Positions 10,092 through 20,792 of a stretch of 64,000 bases of DNA are shown in pieces (within the stretch, counting starts at the first letter, position 1; every line of letters begins with the position of its first letter). This stretch comes from Saccharomycopsis malanga. Lineage: Eukaryota; Ascomycota; Saccharomycetes; Ascoideales; Saccharomycopsidaceae. The stretch spans positions 496,001-560,000 of the forward strand of contig CP025324.1 of the NCBI GenBank assembly GCA_004014935.1, given 5' to 3'. Made by a program: the position numbers and the translations under genes. The notes under the pieces were generated by a model. The model was not told the DNA's origin and did no database searches. It saw only the letters and a list, made by a program, of their open reading frames with translations.

Positions 10092-11387
10092 TTTTTAGAT
10101 CCTAGGCTTTATTCTGTTTAAAGGGTTGATCCTTTGTCTTGTGTCTCACGTATTTCTTCTTGTTTTTACCAATGTTTCTTAAGCTGTACACTATCTTTTA
10201 AGCTTTCATGAAATCACCTTCTCTTGTATTGTTTTGTTATGGGCCTATATTTAAGTCTAGGCCCACATTGTCATGATATACAATATATTTACACGCTGAA
10301 TGAGTTTACTTGGACTTTTGTAAAACGTGGCAACATGAATGGTGTTTTTGAATGTCAATATATCGTTCCTTTTTTTTTTTTTTCTTTTTCTATTATTATT
10401 TTCAATTCTCTTTATTTCGTTATTTCTTTATTTCTTCCATTCTTTTTTTGACGTCTTTTTCTATATTTTTTATCTTGTATCGTTCTATCATTATTACGAG
10501 AAGGAGTAATGCTAATTCTATTCATATAAAAGACAAAAAAAGTGGCTGTCTCACGCAATATCCCCTGGCATTTATTGTTTGAAATTCTCTAATACTTCCA
10601 ACCAATATTCCTAAAGGTGGAGGAAAGTAAACAAAAGCGAGCTACAGTAAATATAATGACAAATTCAAACAAATAAGTTAATAATTAAAGATAAATAGAT
10701 GAAAATAAAACACACAATAAAAAACAAATATGCTGCCCTGGTGGCCAAGAAATCAGTTGTAGGTAAAAGCAAAGAAAATGTTTGACTAGCTAGTTTGACA
10801 GGTATAAAAATCTAAGACGTGGAAAAGAGTGGGTAAAAAGAGTGGATAAAATACAGATTCGAACCGCAAGCGGCGCAAGTGAAAAAGGTGGAATGATAGG
10901 AATACTAATAATAATACTGATAATGATAAATTTGGAAGGTGAAAATATTTCATAAAGACAGGCAACAAATTAGTAACGGATCAATGACGAGTGGAAACCA
11001 AAAAGAAGAAAAGATGGGAATGAATGGAAACGAGTATTATGACAAAAAGAAACAACACTGATAAATTGTGATAGGGCTGGCAATAAGCAAAAAAAAAAAA
11101 AAAAAAATTGATGACAATAAATAACAAATAAAAAAAAAAATTCGGAAAAAGTGATAACGATAATAATATCTGACATGCAAGGAAAATGAGCACCGAAACA
11201 TACCATCCCGAAGCCTGTAACAAATGCACTAAAAAATATAACAAACAAAAAAGAAGAGCGAGAAAAGACGGGGAGGGGGAGGAATAAAAAAGATGAGAAA
11301 CGCCCAAAAACAATGAAAACAGAACCGTGAAACAACATTGAAAGCAAAAAACAAGGAACGTATCGAGGAAGAGTCAGTCTAAGGTGA
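10092..11387. other. Convergent intergenic region OCA1 / WHI3
   Basis: This 1.3-kb region holds the 3' ends of two convergent genes. It contains a long poly-T run (10370-10385), T-rich DNA on the OCA1 side, and A-rich DNA with a run of about 17 A (11090-11107) on the WHI3 side. Phe- and Ser-rich frames here are artefacts of the composition. A long structured 3' UTR for WHI3 is possible but not shown. Confidence 0.55.
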
Positions 11388-13475
11388 TCAATTTGCGACA
11401 GAATTGCTGTTCAATAAAGGAAGACTGCCCTGGGAAGATTGCAACTGAGACGGAGTTGGAGGCTGTTGATGCTGTTGTTGTTGCGGCTGTCCAGTGTGTG
11501 GGGGAAACCCTTGTAATTGCTGTTGCTGCTGTTGCTGTTGTTGAGCAGCGGAATTGAAAGTTTGAAAGGTGGTATAATTGGAGCTGCCTCTTCTTTGGCC
11601 AGGTCCTCTCACACCTAATGGGTTTTTTGAAAAACTGAGTCTGATTCCGCCTTTGTTAGAAATGCCACCAGGTCTAGGGAGGGCGCTACCGTACAACTCT
11701 GCTAATGCTCTGGTAGCATAACCGACGTCCTCAAACTCGACAAAACACATTGGTCCGTGAGAATGAGAATTGCTTCCAGAGTTGTTCGGGGCCTTATTTT
11801 TGAAACTTAATCGCCGGAATCCTTTCTGAGGCGAAAAGAGAGCCCGGAGCTCTGCTTCAGTAGCGTCTGGAGGCAAGTTACCGACATACAATGTGTTGCA
11901 AGGAGGGTTCTGGTCTGCTGGATTAGAAGGCAAAGGAACCCTGGCTAATAGCGAAAGATCAACACCGTTGCCCTGGGAGCTATTAGGGTTAGCAGGTTGA
12001 GGAGCAGGTGTTTGTGATTGGTTTATAACAGCAGAACCATTAGGAACAGGATTGTTGAGACTTGCCACGTTACTTTGAGGAGAAGTGCTTTTATTCAAGG
12101 CAACTCTGTTGTTGGTAGCATTATTATTAGAAGCAGGGTTATTCAATTGACTAGTTTGTTTCAACCCGTTAGGAAAGAAGGACAGACTAGCTCTTCTGCC
12201 ATTAGGTTCGCTGGAACCCCATTCAAAGCCAATAGGAGTAGGAGGTTGTGAGCCAAGCGCAGAGCCAGACAATTTACCTAGTAATTTTGGGTTCTGCTCG
12301 TTATTGTTGGAATTCCAAGGGTCTCGCACCAACTGCTCGTATTCTCTAGCATCAGCCTGGGTTTCCATAAGAAGCAACGACTTTCCGGCATTGGTAGGCG
12401 TGGCAGCAGGCAAATCGATGGGACTGGAGATATTTTCACTAATGGCACTGTTGTTGAATTCGTTGTTGAACAAGAACCGAGACCGAGAAGCCGAGGTAGC
12501 ACTGGAATGACGCTTAGGCAACGTTATCTGTTGATGATACAACGATGTAGGGGTAGCAACTGTCTGCGGTGATTGGAGAGGCAAAGAGTTGTTGAGAGAA
12601 GAAAGAGCAATACTAGGACTCATAAGGGACGCGCTAGGCGGCGCATTAGTACTTTTACTTTTCGTATTAGTGTTGCCGTTAGAAGTAGCTGGATTGTTAT
12701 TTGAATTATTAGAATTTGCCTGCTGGATAGTCAAAGCTAATTCTTCCAAATCAATTCGCACTGGCAAATACGAAGGACCAAATATCTGTTTGTTGTCTAA
12801 AATACGTGCCACGCTAGTAGTTTCGTTGATAGACGAAAAACGAGCGTTAATCACCAAGTTGTTGCCCTGATCATAGAACAAGTCAGCGCCAAGAAAACTA
12901 TTTGCTAAGCTAAAGATAGCATACACTTCTCTAGAGGAAATATCGTAGGGTACGTTTCTGATCTTCATTGAATAGCCCAAGGAATTGTTACTATTGTTTG
13001 TGCTGGCGTTGTTGTTATTGTTGTTGCTTGTGCCGGGTTTAGCCGTGTTTAAAGATAACTGAGTGATGGAGTTTACCAAATTGTTACTGCCTCCTCCTAT
13101 AGGCGATGTGTTGACATTCCCTATGAAAGAAGACTTTCTAGAAGAAGGCTGGCCATTAAGCGTAGGCGAAAGGTTAATACCTGTGTTGATGGCCAGAAGA
13201 TTGGGCGGTTGGTTGAATATGCCAGAGCTCGTGTTGAGCTTTGGAAGCTGTTGCAACAGTCCAGGCTTCTGAGAAGCACCAAGACTCACACTGCTGCTGC
13301 TGTTAAAATTACTAGGCGGATTCCCGCTGGCGGAGTTGTTAAGAATCAGCAAATGGCGCTGGTATGGCGAGGCGTCAAACGTCTCGGCAGTGGTCTGAGG
13401 GGTCTTGACTCTATCTGAGGACGTAGAGTCCGAGAGGTTCGAAACCGAATTGTTGGTGCTGTTGTCCTGGGACAT
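11388..13475 (-). CDS. WHI3: RNA-binding protein Whi3 with polyQ tract
   Basis: The 695-residue protein starts at the ATG at 13475 ([10 protein letters not shown]). Whi3 binds mRNAs including the G1 cyclin CLN3, retains them in the cytoplasm and delays Start; in filamentous relatives its polyQ tract drives condensates. A divergent RRM-like segment ([11 protein letters not shown]) lies around residues 167-240. The diagnostic C-terminal RRM, about residues 526-620, reads [41 protein letters not shown] and [18 protein letters not shown]. An uninterrupted ten-residue glutamine run and further Gln/Pro-rich sequence follow to the end. Large Asn/Ser-rich disordered regions connect the domains. The WHI3/WHI4 distinction cannot be made from one copy; pre-duplication yeasts have a single gene. 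Confidence 0.93.
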   Translation of the reverse strand: MSQDNSTNNSVSNLSDSTSSDRVKTPQTTAETFDASPYQRHLLILNNSASGNPPSNFNSSSSVSLGASQKPGLLQQLPKLNTSSGIFNQPPNLLAINTGINLSPTLNGQPSSRKSSFIGNVNTSPIGGGSNNLVNSITQLSLNTAKPGTSNNNNNNASTNNSNNSLGYSMKIRNVPYDISSREVYAIFSLANSFLGADLFYDQGNNLVINARFSSINETTSVARILDNKQIFGPSYLPVRIDLEELALTIQQANSNNSNNNPATSNGNTNTKSKSTNAPPSASLMSPSIALSSLNNSLPLQSPQTVATPTSLYHQQITLPKRHSSATSASRSRFLFNNEFNNSAISENISSPIDLPAATPTNAGKSLLLMETQADAREYEQLVRDPWNSNNNEQNPKLLGKLSGSALGSQPPTPIGFEWGSSEPNGRRASLSFFPNGLKQTSQLNNPASNNNATNNRVALNKSTSPQSNVASLNNPVPNGSAVINQSQTPAPQPANPNSSQGNGVDLSLLARVPLPSNPADQNPPCNTLYVGNLPPDATEAELRALFSPQKGFRRLSFKNKAPNNSGSNSHSHGPMCFVEFEDVGYATRALAELYGSALPRPGGISNKGGIRLSFSKNPLGVRGPGQRRGSSNYTTFQTFNSAAQQQQQQQQQLQGFPPHTGQPQQQQHQQPPTPSQLQSSQGSLPLLNSNSVAN

Positions 13476-14900
13476 AATCGATACGGCCCTCAATCTATAG
13501 ACAAAACAAAAAAAAAGCCGCCTGAGAGTTGTCAACTAATGTACAATACAAAATTGGGTGGCGCGGATATAGTAGTGGCAAATTGATAACTTATTCGATA
13601 ATTTACTCAATAATTTACTCAATAATTTGTTCAATAATTTATTCTTGAATAATAATACTGAGTTGATACTTGTATTGTGACTTGTTTAATTCCGGTTTTG
13701 ATACTCGTTCCTAACTTCGGATCCCTATGATATTATTCCTGTTTCTGTTCTACTCCTTTCTGGAAAGGGGGTTCGAAGGAGTACGTGAAAACAGCAGATA
13801 CTCGCGCGAAGACCTCTTTAAAAGAATATAAGAAATGCGGATAATGAAGAGACGTGTTCAAGGAACAGATTATGACGCTGTGTTGCAGATGCTCGGAACT
13901 ATAGGTGCAGCTGATATATCCCTAGATTTGTTATATTCACGTAATTAATTGTTTTTTTTATTTTTTATTTGGAAAAATTCGAAAAAAAAAGGCGAAACGT
14001 TCTGAGCGGGTGCCCGCTGGTCACGGCGGCGTCTTGATGCACTTGACAGTGTACGTGTGGCCGGGTGGCGAATATCCAGAAATATGGGGCGGGTCGTGCG
14101 GGTGACACCCTGTATTTAGCTAGGATACAGGTCTGTACAGGTTGCGGCAGTCGTATGCATATCGTTGCAGGTTTTTTTGCTGCATGTTGGGACCAGTCTC
14201 TCTATCCAGAGGGAGGGAGGGGGGCACATGTATATATATAGTATATATATACTACTATTATTAATGATGTTAGGGTGCGTGATATATTAATAAAGTTGTC
14301 TGTTTTGGTGCACAGATGTTTGAGAAAAGCTATTGTATAGATGCTATTTGCCAGCCTATTGAATTATTGGATTGATGAGCAATACAACAACCGGCGTTTT
14401 ATATTAATGCGTACGTAATAAAGGTAGTGTGATTCAATTATTGTCTTAGTCTAGTCTCTGTGCCGGATGGCTTAGTGGTTAGTGCTCTCAGAGAAGAGAA
14501 AAAAATACGTAACAGGCTCACAGGTTCGATTCCCAAAACGAACATTATTTATTTGATGCTAAACATCACTTCACAAGCAAGTACAACTGTAGGAAACATG
14601 ACCTAGACCAAAGTCTAGTGCTTACTTCCCAACCAATTAGGTGAGAATATTATAAGCAACAGGACATGATTGGGCTTCACCAAGTCTCTTTGGACATAGC
14701 ACGTGTATACGAAACCGATATGTATAGTGCTCGAAATATATGATACTATTATTATCGTAGCCTTTTAAAGCATACTGTTAATTTATCTCAACAGTTACAA
14801 CTAGCCTCAACGGAGCAAATTCTTCTACTTTTCTTACACTATGACAAAAACCTTTCGAATAGAGCAAGCATCTAAGCTAATATACATTTACTATAAAATA
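13476..14900. other. WHI3 upstream region with a SINE copy
   Basis: This 1.4-kb region lies between the WHI3 start and the STO1 stop. It contains repeated AATAATTTACTCAATAATTT units (13600-13645), an alternating TA tract (14228-14253) and the SINE copy at 14460-14757. No protein gene is supported. Confidence 0.6.
14460..14757 (+). mobile_element. tRNA-derived SINE, near full length
   Basis: This is the best-preserved plus-strand copy. The A box is GATGGCTTAGTGGTTAGTG (14467-14485) and a perfect B box GGTTCGATTCC starts near 14523. The body follows: CAAGCAAGTACAACTG, AAAGTCTAGTGCTTACT, AATTAGGTGAGAATATTATA, CAACAGGACATGATTGGGC, CACCAAGTC and GGACATAGCACG. The 3' end is CGAAATATATGATACTATTA. 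About 55 bases separate the boxes, longer than in most class I tRNAs, and the acceptor stem does not pair, so this is a mobile derivative rather than a tRNA gene. It sits 1 kb upstream of WHI3. Confidence 0.65.
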
Positions 14901-17867
14901 CTAAAGGTCACCAAGCTGATCCAACCACAGGAGAAGAGTTTGCTTGGTATTTTCATGGATCACCGTGGATTCAACCTTCTCCACAATTGAAGATTTCATA
15001 AACTGGAATTCGTCACTAAATTTACGCAATACCGATTTTACCAATCCCTTAAGGGCAAGGTATTTCCATCTCAAATCATACTCTCTAGTAATTTCAGTGA
15101 TTTCCGCATTCGGTGATTCAATCTTCTCTTCTGCAGATCCAGTAGCTTTTTCCAAATTGGATGTAACATTATTAAAAAGGTCTATAACTTTATTCACAAT
15201 GAGAGTAAAGTTTTTCACCACGTAATCGTTATCCTTATGCTTTGCAATCTTACTAAGATTCTTGAAAAACAATTCGGTAGCTAATGAATTGGAAAGAACT
15301 TGACATTCCTCAACATTTGCTTCGCTGCTTTCAGCATCATCTTCAATTTGATGATCGATGAAAATGTATTCAAAAATAGCTTCTTTAGACAAAACGTTCA
15401 AACGCTCAAGGATTTCCAAAATGATAAATCCATTCTGCGGAGTGTCGCTCCAGTAACGCAAAACTGCTTCGATAATCCAAATTTCTTTCTGTAACAATTT
15501 TGTTTTGTCTTCGATTGGACTATATTCTGTCTTGTAAAACTTTTCAAAGTCAAAATCTTCATTGCTTTGACCTTCCATAGCCTGCAAAGATTCGAAGTTT
15601 GTGACTGGCAACCCAACAAGTTTTTGAATTCTTGGCAACACCTTGTTGACAAAAGCCTCGAAGTGAGAAATAGATCTACTGGTAGCAAAGCATATAGTCT
15701 GGAACAAAAAGTTCAACTTGAACTTTTCTTTATTTGGAATACGTTCCAGAGCCTCGTCATTAGTGTCATTAAGTTTAGTGCTGAACTTTTCAATAAATGC
15801 CCAGAATTCTGATTCGGTACCAGCGGCTTTCGCCTGGATTAAAGCAAGAAACTCAGTAGCTTCTGAATAGAATGGTAGTGATGGATGTTCAATGAACTTT
15901 AAGTTCGGCTGGTCAACAGTTTTCTCAACCACCAATTCTGAAGGTGTATTCTCATTAATTACGTTGTTTCCTTCTCCATAAAGAGATTCATCATACTTGT
16001 TCAATGATTTGATAGAATGAAATACTGCAATGTTCAAATACTTTCCAAACTCATGAACATTGTCACCAAATGACTCTTGAATCCTTTCTTTGGTAGACAA
16101 TCTGATCTCTTTACAAATCAAGTTTTTAATGAAAAGTATTTTTGGGTGGTACTTGCTACGGCCGAGAGTTTGGCTGTCTTCTATCCACTCGTTCCATTTC
16201 CACTTGAATTGGAAATTACTCAATTGCATGGACATCCAGTCCATGAATCTCAAACGGAGCTCAAAGTCAAGAAGCGCAATGTTGTTGTAAAAGAACCGCA
16301 TTGCCTTACCAAACCGGGGAGCCATACCAACCGGAGCCTTTTCACACGCCTCAACAAGGATATTATAGTAATACATTGGTAAGGTCTGAGCATTTGGCAA
16401 CTGAAAGATCAATGACAAGGCATTTTCTACAACAAAATCCTCAATGGCCCAAGTGGAGTTTTTCTGAGATTCATCCTCAACGGTTTTATTGAAATCGTTG
16501 ATGATAATAAGCTCATTCAAGGACTTGTTGATTGGCACAAAAAGACCAGGCTTGAAGAAAAAATCTAATGACAAGAGCTGTTTGCTGCCAAGTCTTTTGT
16601 TATATTCCAATGATTCAATAATATCTTGGGTCAAATCCTTGAACAAAAGACCTTCATAAGAAATGACTGGAGGCATGGTTTCAAAATCATTGCTTTGGGG
16701 AAACACCTCAAAGAGCAATCTTGGAGTTCTCCACAATGAGTCAATCTTGCCCACCCCTTTATCCAAACCTGACACTTTGGACAAGATATCGATAGAAGGA
16801 AACGAGAGTTGTGGCAAGTTGTTCACTCCAAGTTCCTGGCCAGCCAAAGACTCTGTTACCAATTGAGAAATGATTTGTTTAAAGTCAGGAAACAATTTTC
16901 CAAGAACGTTAGAAAAGCCCTTGTCAGCTACCTGTTGAACCGCCGGTAAGACTGTACGAATAAGCAATTGAGCATCATAAGGCAACGGAGAGTCTGACTC
17001 AGAATCGACATCACTTTTAGTTAAATAAAATGGCTTGATCAACTCAATGGACTTTGAGTTGGCAATTTTGAATTCTGCAGCACGTTGAAGCAACTTCTGC
17101 TTGATACTTTCCTTAAACTCGTTGTCTTGTTCGTTGAACACTACAAGGAAAGGAATAGAGATCAAAGTGTTATAGTAAATCTCCTCAGCAAGTGGTGATC
17201 TTTTTTCTCCATACTTGCTTTGCAAATCAATAGCTACACCTAAGCATTGTTCGTATATCTTCAAAATAGAATCCTTACTGATGATTTCCGTCAATGTGGC
17301 AAAAAAACGTAGCACAAGCTTAAGCTTGTTCCATGGGCCAGTATTGTTAGAGTTCTGTTCACTCATACGGGTGGTTTCCGCAGCAGATCTGCTGTTGGTA
17401 TCACCAACTACAGCAGAACTGATAAGATCCAAGCATTTCTGATGAAAAAACTCTACAACATACTTCCCAATTGATTGGTTCTTGGAATTTGCAACCTGGA
17501 CAAGACAACTCAAAAGCAAAATCTTATGTGGCTGCTCAATAAGAGTGGTATAAACAGTCACTAAAATGTTATTTCTGAAAAAATCCTCCTTGTTGAATTC
17601 AACCGCAATCGGAATAGAAATATGGTTCAAATTTTTAAGCAAGTCGCCAAACTCAGTATCTTCGCCAATCTTATTAATATCACGGCACACGTTGATAGTA
17701 GTCTTTTCAATAGGCGAAAGTTGCGCAAACTTGGTCTGATATTGGTTTCTGTTATTATGGAAACGTTTATTGAAATTCGGTCTTCCACGACCACCTCCTC
17801 CTGGCCCTCCTGGTCCCTCCGGAACGCCGTTACTGTAATCAAATCTTCTTTTCCTATTGAAATTCAT
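14901..17867 (-). CDS. STO1: Nuclear cap-binding complex large subunit (CBP80)
   Basis: This 988-residue all-helical protein matches Sto1/Cbc1 along its length. With Cbc2 it binds the m7G cap co-transcriptionally and acts in splicing, 3' processing and export. Recognisable landmarks are FNRKRRFDY at the start and an RGG-like GGPGGGGRGRP segment (residues about 16-30). The MIF4G-type core then shows ILVTVYTTLIEQPHK, SKNQSIGKYVVEFF and GPWNKLKLVLRFF. Later landmarks are WKWNEW, EVLRYWSDTPQNGF-like text and DLRWKYLALKGLVKSVLRKF. I use the ATG at 17867 (MNFNRKRR), equivalent to the S. cerevisiae MFNRKRR start; unlike the S. cerevisiae gene no 5' intron is needed. Only two in-frame CTG codons are present. 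Confidence 0.93.
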   Translation of the reverse strand: MNFNRKRRFDYSNGVPEGPGGPGGGGRGRPNFNKRFHNNRNQYQTKFAQLSPIEKTTINVCRDINKIGEDTEFGDLLKNLNHISIPIAVEFNKEDFFRNNILVTVYTTLIEQPHKILLLSCLVQVANSKNQSIGKYVVEFFHQKCLDLISSAVVGDTNSRSAAETTRMSEQNSNNTGPWNKLKLVLRFFATLTEIISKDSILKIYEQCLGVAIDLQSKYGEKRSPLAEEIYYNTLISIPFLVVFNEQDNEFKESIKQKLLQRAAEFKIANSKSIELIKPFYLTKSDVDSESDSPLPYDAQLLIRTVLPAVQQVADKGFSNVLGKLFPDFKQIISQLVTESLAGQELGVNNLPQLSFPSIDILSKVSGLDKGVGKIDSLWRTPRLLFEVFPQSNDFETMPPVISYEGLLFKDLTQDIIESLEYNKRLGSKQLLSLDFFFKPGLFVPINKSLNELIIINDFNKTVEDESQKNSTWAIEDFVVENALSLIFQLPNAQTLPMYYYNILVEACEKAPVGMAPRFGKAMRFFYNNIALLDFELRLRFMDWMSMQLSNFQFKWKWNEWIEDSQTLGRSKYHPKILFIKNLICKEIRLSTKERIQESFGDNVHEFGKYLNIAVFHSIKSLNKYDESLYGEGNNVINENTPSELVVEKTVDQPNLKFIEHPSLPFYSEATEFLALIQAKAAGTESEFWAFIEKFSTKLNDTNDEALERIPNKEKFKLNFLFQTICFATSRSISHFEAFVNKVLPRIQKLVGLPVTNFESLQAMEGQSNEDFDFEKFYKTEYSPIEDKTKLLQKEIWIIEAVLRYWSDTPQNGFIILEILERLNVLSKEAIFEYIFIDHQIEDDAESSEANVEECQVLSNSLATELFFKNLSKIAKHKDNDYVVKNFTLIVNKVIDLFNNVTSNLEKATGSAEEKIESPNAEITEITREYDLRWKYLALKGLVKSVLRKFSDEFQFMKSSIVEKVESTVIHENTKQTLLLWLDQLGDL

Positions 17868-18417
17868 TGTCACAGTTTCAATGGTGGCTTTTTTACACCT
17901 TATAAGTTACATTGTTATGATAAACATTTCATTAACTATATGCAGTAGCCCACTCTGAAAAATTGCGGGATTACCCGGACTCGATAAAGGTTATGTAGGC
18001 GGGTACTGATTATATATGAAGCTCATTAGTAGGCTTATGATGGAGAAGTAGGATAATAAAAGAGTGTTTTTGTTAAGAATAAGACTGTAAATTAGACCAA
18101 AATTGTGCTTTTGAAAATATGTAAAACGCGCCTTTAAATGGGATTTATTCAAGGCATAAAAGTTATAAATTTCTTAAAAGGGTATGAACAAGGATTGTTG
18201 AGACATTTGATACATAATTTCAAAGAAACCTTTGTGAATCTATGTTAAAAATAGCTAAAAACAGTTATTTATAGCATAATTACCCTGCTAAATTTATTCA
18301 GATACGTGTCAACTACAGGATAGCATACAAACAAATAACGTCAAATTTATACATTATAAACGGCCATTTGAGCGCAAATTGAGCGAATAATTAGCAAACA
18401 AATCAAAGGCTAAACGC
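17868..18417. other. Intergenic region STO1 promoter / YNK1 3' end
   Basis: About 550 AT-rich bases hold the promoter of STO1 and the 3' end of the nucleoside diphosphate kinase gene, both on the minus strand. I see no further gene or motif I can support. Confidence 0.5.
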
Positions 18418-18873
18418 TTACTCGTAGATCCAGGAGAACATGGAGTGCTTGTAGTCAACCAATTCTTCTGGCTTGAACCACAAAGCAATTTCCTTGTTGG
18501 CAGACTCAACAGAGTCGGAACCGTGGCAAACATTTCTACCCATGTCAATGGCGAAGTCACCTCTGATGGTGCCTGGGGCAGAAGCCAATGGGTTGGTAGC
18601 ACCCAAGATAGCTCTACCTTGTTTGACAACATCCTTACCTTCCCAGACAGTAGCCAAAACTGGGCCAGACAACATGTAAGACAACAAGGATGGGAAGAAT
18701 GGCTTGGAAGTCAAGTCGGCGTAGTGCTCCTTCAACAAGCTTTCAGTTGGCTTGACCAATTTGATGGCAACCAACTTGAAACCTCTGTTTTCGAATCTGC
18801 CCAAAATTTGGTTGATCAAACCTCTTTGGACACCATCTGGTTTGATAGCAATAAAAGTTCTTTCGTCAGACAT
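18418..18873 (-). CDS. YNK1: Nucleoside diphosphate kinase
   Basis: The 151-residue enzyme makes NTPs from NDPs through a phosphohistidine intermediate and forms hexamers. [20 protein letters not shown] is the canonical start, [16 protein letters not shown] follows, and [18 protein letters not shown] holds the catalytic His117. It ends FSWIYE. The start is the ATG at 18873; the frame extends six codons upstream without an ATG. Codons are strongly biased (TTG leucines), fitting a highly expressed gene. Confidence 0.97.
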   Translation of the reverse strand: MSDERTFIAIKPDGVQRGLINQILGRFENRGFKLVAIKLVKPTESLLKEHYADLTSKPFFPSLLSYMLSGPVLATVWEGKDVVKQGRAILGATNPLASAPGTIRGDFAIDMGRNVCHGSDSVESANKEIALWFKPEELVDYKHSMFSWIYE

Positions 18874-20162
18874 TGTGAATATAGCTTGCAATACTGTGGA
18901 TACTGAAACAATAAGAGAAAGAAGACGAGGGAGAAAAAAAATATTTCAGGCGTAATTTATTGGTGGAATGGAAATAATTTTTCAAATGACACGGATCCGG
19001 ACGAAACCCATGTACCAGGAGCGGATCCGGACAAACGGCATACGGAAAGTAGGCACGTGTTTTTCATGTGATATAGTGTAATTTATTAGTAAGATATTAC
19101 CAATATAGTGTCACGATTCAGTAAGTTTTCGGCATGCATCAGATATAGATAGATGGTCGATCAATGGATGCGGTGGTAGATCATTAATTGTTATTGTATG
19201 AACGCACTGACCCTAGTAAAAGTTGATGTTTGGAGGATGGTGTGTGCACTTGTGTGTTTATAATCTTTTTTCATTGTTTGTATACCAAGGGTGGTTGTAG
19301 AAGATAATAAGATACTCCGTCCCATGCAGACAAGTGTATCAGGAAATGTAAATTGAAATGTACACGTTAACACAAGAGGCACTAGAACACTTGAAAATCA
19401 TACTAAACTTGTAATTAAAGGTCATTGGCATGCGCTGATCAGGATAGAAGATCGGAAATCCTTTCCAGTAGAAGCATTACTAGATGCTAATAATAATACC
19501 CGCAGCCAAGACCCCTGTACAAGGGCGTGAAAATAGTGAAAAATGGTTGGTCTGTATTGTCTTGATGCTGTCTTAAAACTAGTGTGTTAAATTTTTTTTT
19601 CGGTATAATTGGAGGAGCGACTACAGTATTTGAATGCTTCTATTCAAATTTATGATTTCTTGAGTTTTCAGACTCGAAATTTATGCTCTTACTTAACATA
19701 CAAACTTTCTTCATGAGCCTCAATACTCCAGGTTCCATTGTAAGATCACCAAATGTGGTGCTGTTGTCAGATGGCTTATTTCAGGAGATGCAGCCGCACT
19801 AAATAAGGGTTAATTTGTATTGCTTGATTTACCTGTGCTGTTTATTGTTTCACTACTGTAGACTACGTACGTAGAACCGAAACTCTTCAAACAGTTGCCG
19901 CTTACAAGCCACTTTGAAAGAGAAGTAAATGAAAGCAGAGGCATAGAGAATTGCTAAGGTGAGAGAAACCAAGTAAAACTCCACTTTTTAATCAAAATAC
20001 TGCATTAGCTTACTGGACGTTAATTACCTGTCCATTGACGAATTCGATGGGAAAATCAAAAAGGCGAATCCTAAACAATCCCTTCTTTTTCTTTTCTTTC
20101 TTTCTTTTCGGTTTTCTTATTACCTACAAATTCTATTGAATTGTTTATTCACTTTCATCTAG

Positions 20163-20486
20163 GTGTCCATTCATATTCTTCAATTCGATCTTTGCTCTTT
20201 ATATATATATATATATATAATTACTGCTCATACTGGGCATCCAAAACTTGAACACGTCTTTCCAGTTACCATACTTTCCATCTTCCGAAAGCACTATTTG
20301 ATTCTAGCCCCGCTGGCCATCATAAGCATATATAACATCATCGTTGTCCAGGAAACTAAGCACGACAGATATTTACGAGCTCAGAGTCTCGGGTCATACG
20401 AGTCCAAGAAAGATCGCATCTCGACCAACAATAAGCGTAAGAAAAAAAATCAACTAAAAAAATTACTAAAAAATAATAAAGAATAA
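20163..20486 (+). CDS. Possible last exon of a small membrane protein
   Basis: The frame is open for 107 codons and ends in TAA, but contains no ATG, so it could only be a downstream exon. A good acceptor context (CTTTCCAG ending at 20265) would leave about 73 residues. They form one hydrophobic span (YLILAPLAIISIYNIIVV) followed by a charged, basic tail (ETKHDRYLRAQ, then Lys-rich). This layout resembles small mitochondrial inner-membrane proteins. I could not find a matching donor or first exon with certainty, and recognise no family. It may be chance. Confidence 0.25.
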   Translation: MSIHILQFDLCSLYIYIYIITAHTGHPKLEHVFPVTILSIFRKHYLILAPLAIISIYNIIVVQETKHDRYLRAQSLGSYESKKDRISTNNKRKKKNQLKKLLKNNKE

Positions 20487-20669
20487 TAATAGGTATCCTA
20501 ATTTCCTTTTCATAACGCAAGTCAATTTTTCATTCGACACGGCAGAAGCTTTTACTGAAGGATATTTCGGAGATTTGGCATTGGACTTTACTGTCAAAAC
20601 CTTCTTCATCATAGACAATTCATTCGTTTTACCAGTCTTTTTTCTTTTTCTTAGCGTATCGTGGCCCAT
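20466..20669 (-). CDS. Possible small basic protein
   Basis: A 67-codon frame starts at an ATG (MGHDTLRKRKK). It is rich in Lys and Ser and ends in a short hydrophobic LLLFFIIF tail. It overlaps the end of the plus-strand frame by about 20 bases. No family is recognised; the hydrophobic tail is encoded by AT-rich DNA and may be fortuitous. Confidence 0.2.
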   Translation of the reverse strand: MGHDTLRKRKKTGKTNELSMMKKVLTVKSNAKSPKYPSVKASAVSNEKLTCVMKRKLGYLLLFFIIF

Positions 20670-20792
20670 AACAACGGCACCAGCTGTCAAATCTTATCTG
20701 GACATATTGAGTGAGTGTATTTAGATGAAATATCACTCACAGGTGATCTGTCATAAATAGTAGTAAACGTTTGATATCATCAACTGCATACC

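Larger units (their letters stand above)
18874..20792. other. 1.9-kb region with two doubtful small frames
   Basis: The region covers the YNK1 promoter (poly-A tract at about 18934, CACGTG-like site near 19053) and the promoter of the gene at 20793. Two overlapping short frames at 20163-20486 (+) and 20466-20669 (-) are listed separately. Nothing else is supported between 19100 and 20150. Confidence 0.5.

Noticed and set aside
10970-11347. Phe- and Ser-rich minus-strand ORFs near the WHI3 3' end
   Set aside because: They arise from A-rich sequence; no domain, no conserved start.
14460-14545. Functional tRNA gene at the head of the SINE copy
   Set aside because: A and B boxes are good but acceptor stems do not pair, the box spacing is too long, and the same downstream body follows other heads elsewhere in the window.
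18445-18906. 153-codon ORF antisense to the nucleoside diphosphate kinase gene
   Set aside because: It is a shadow of biased codons; no family and no start context.
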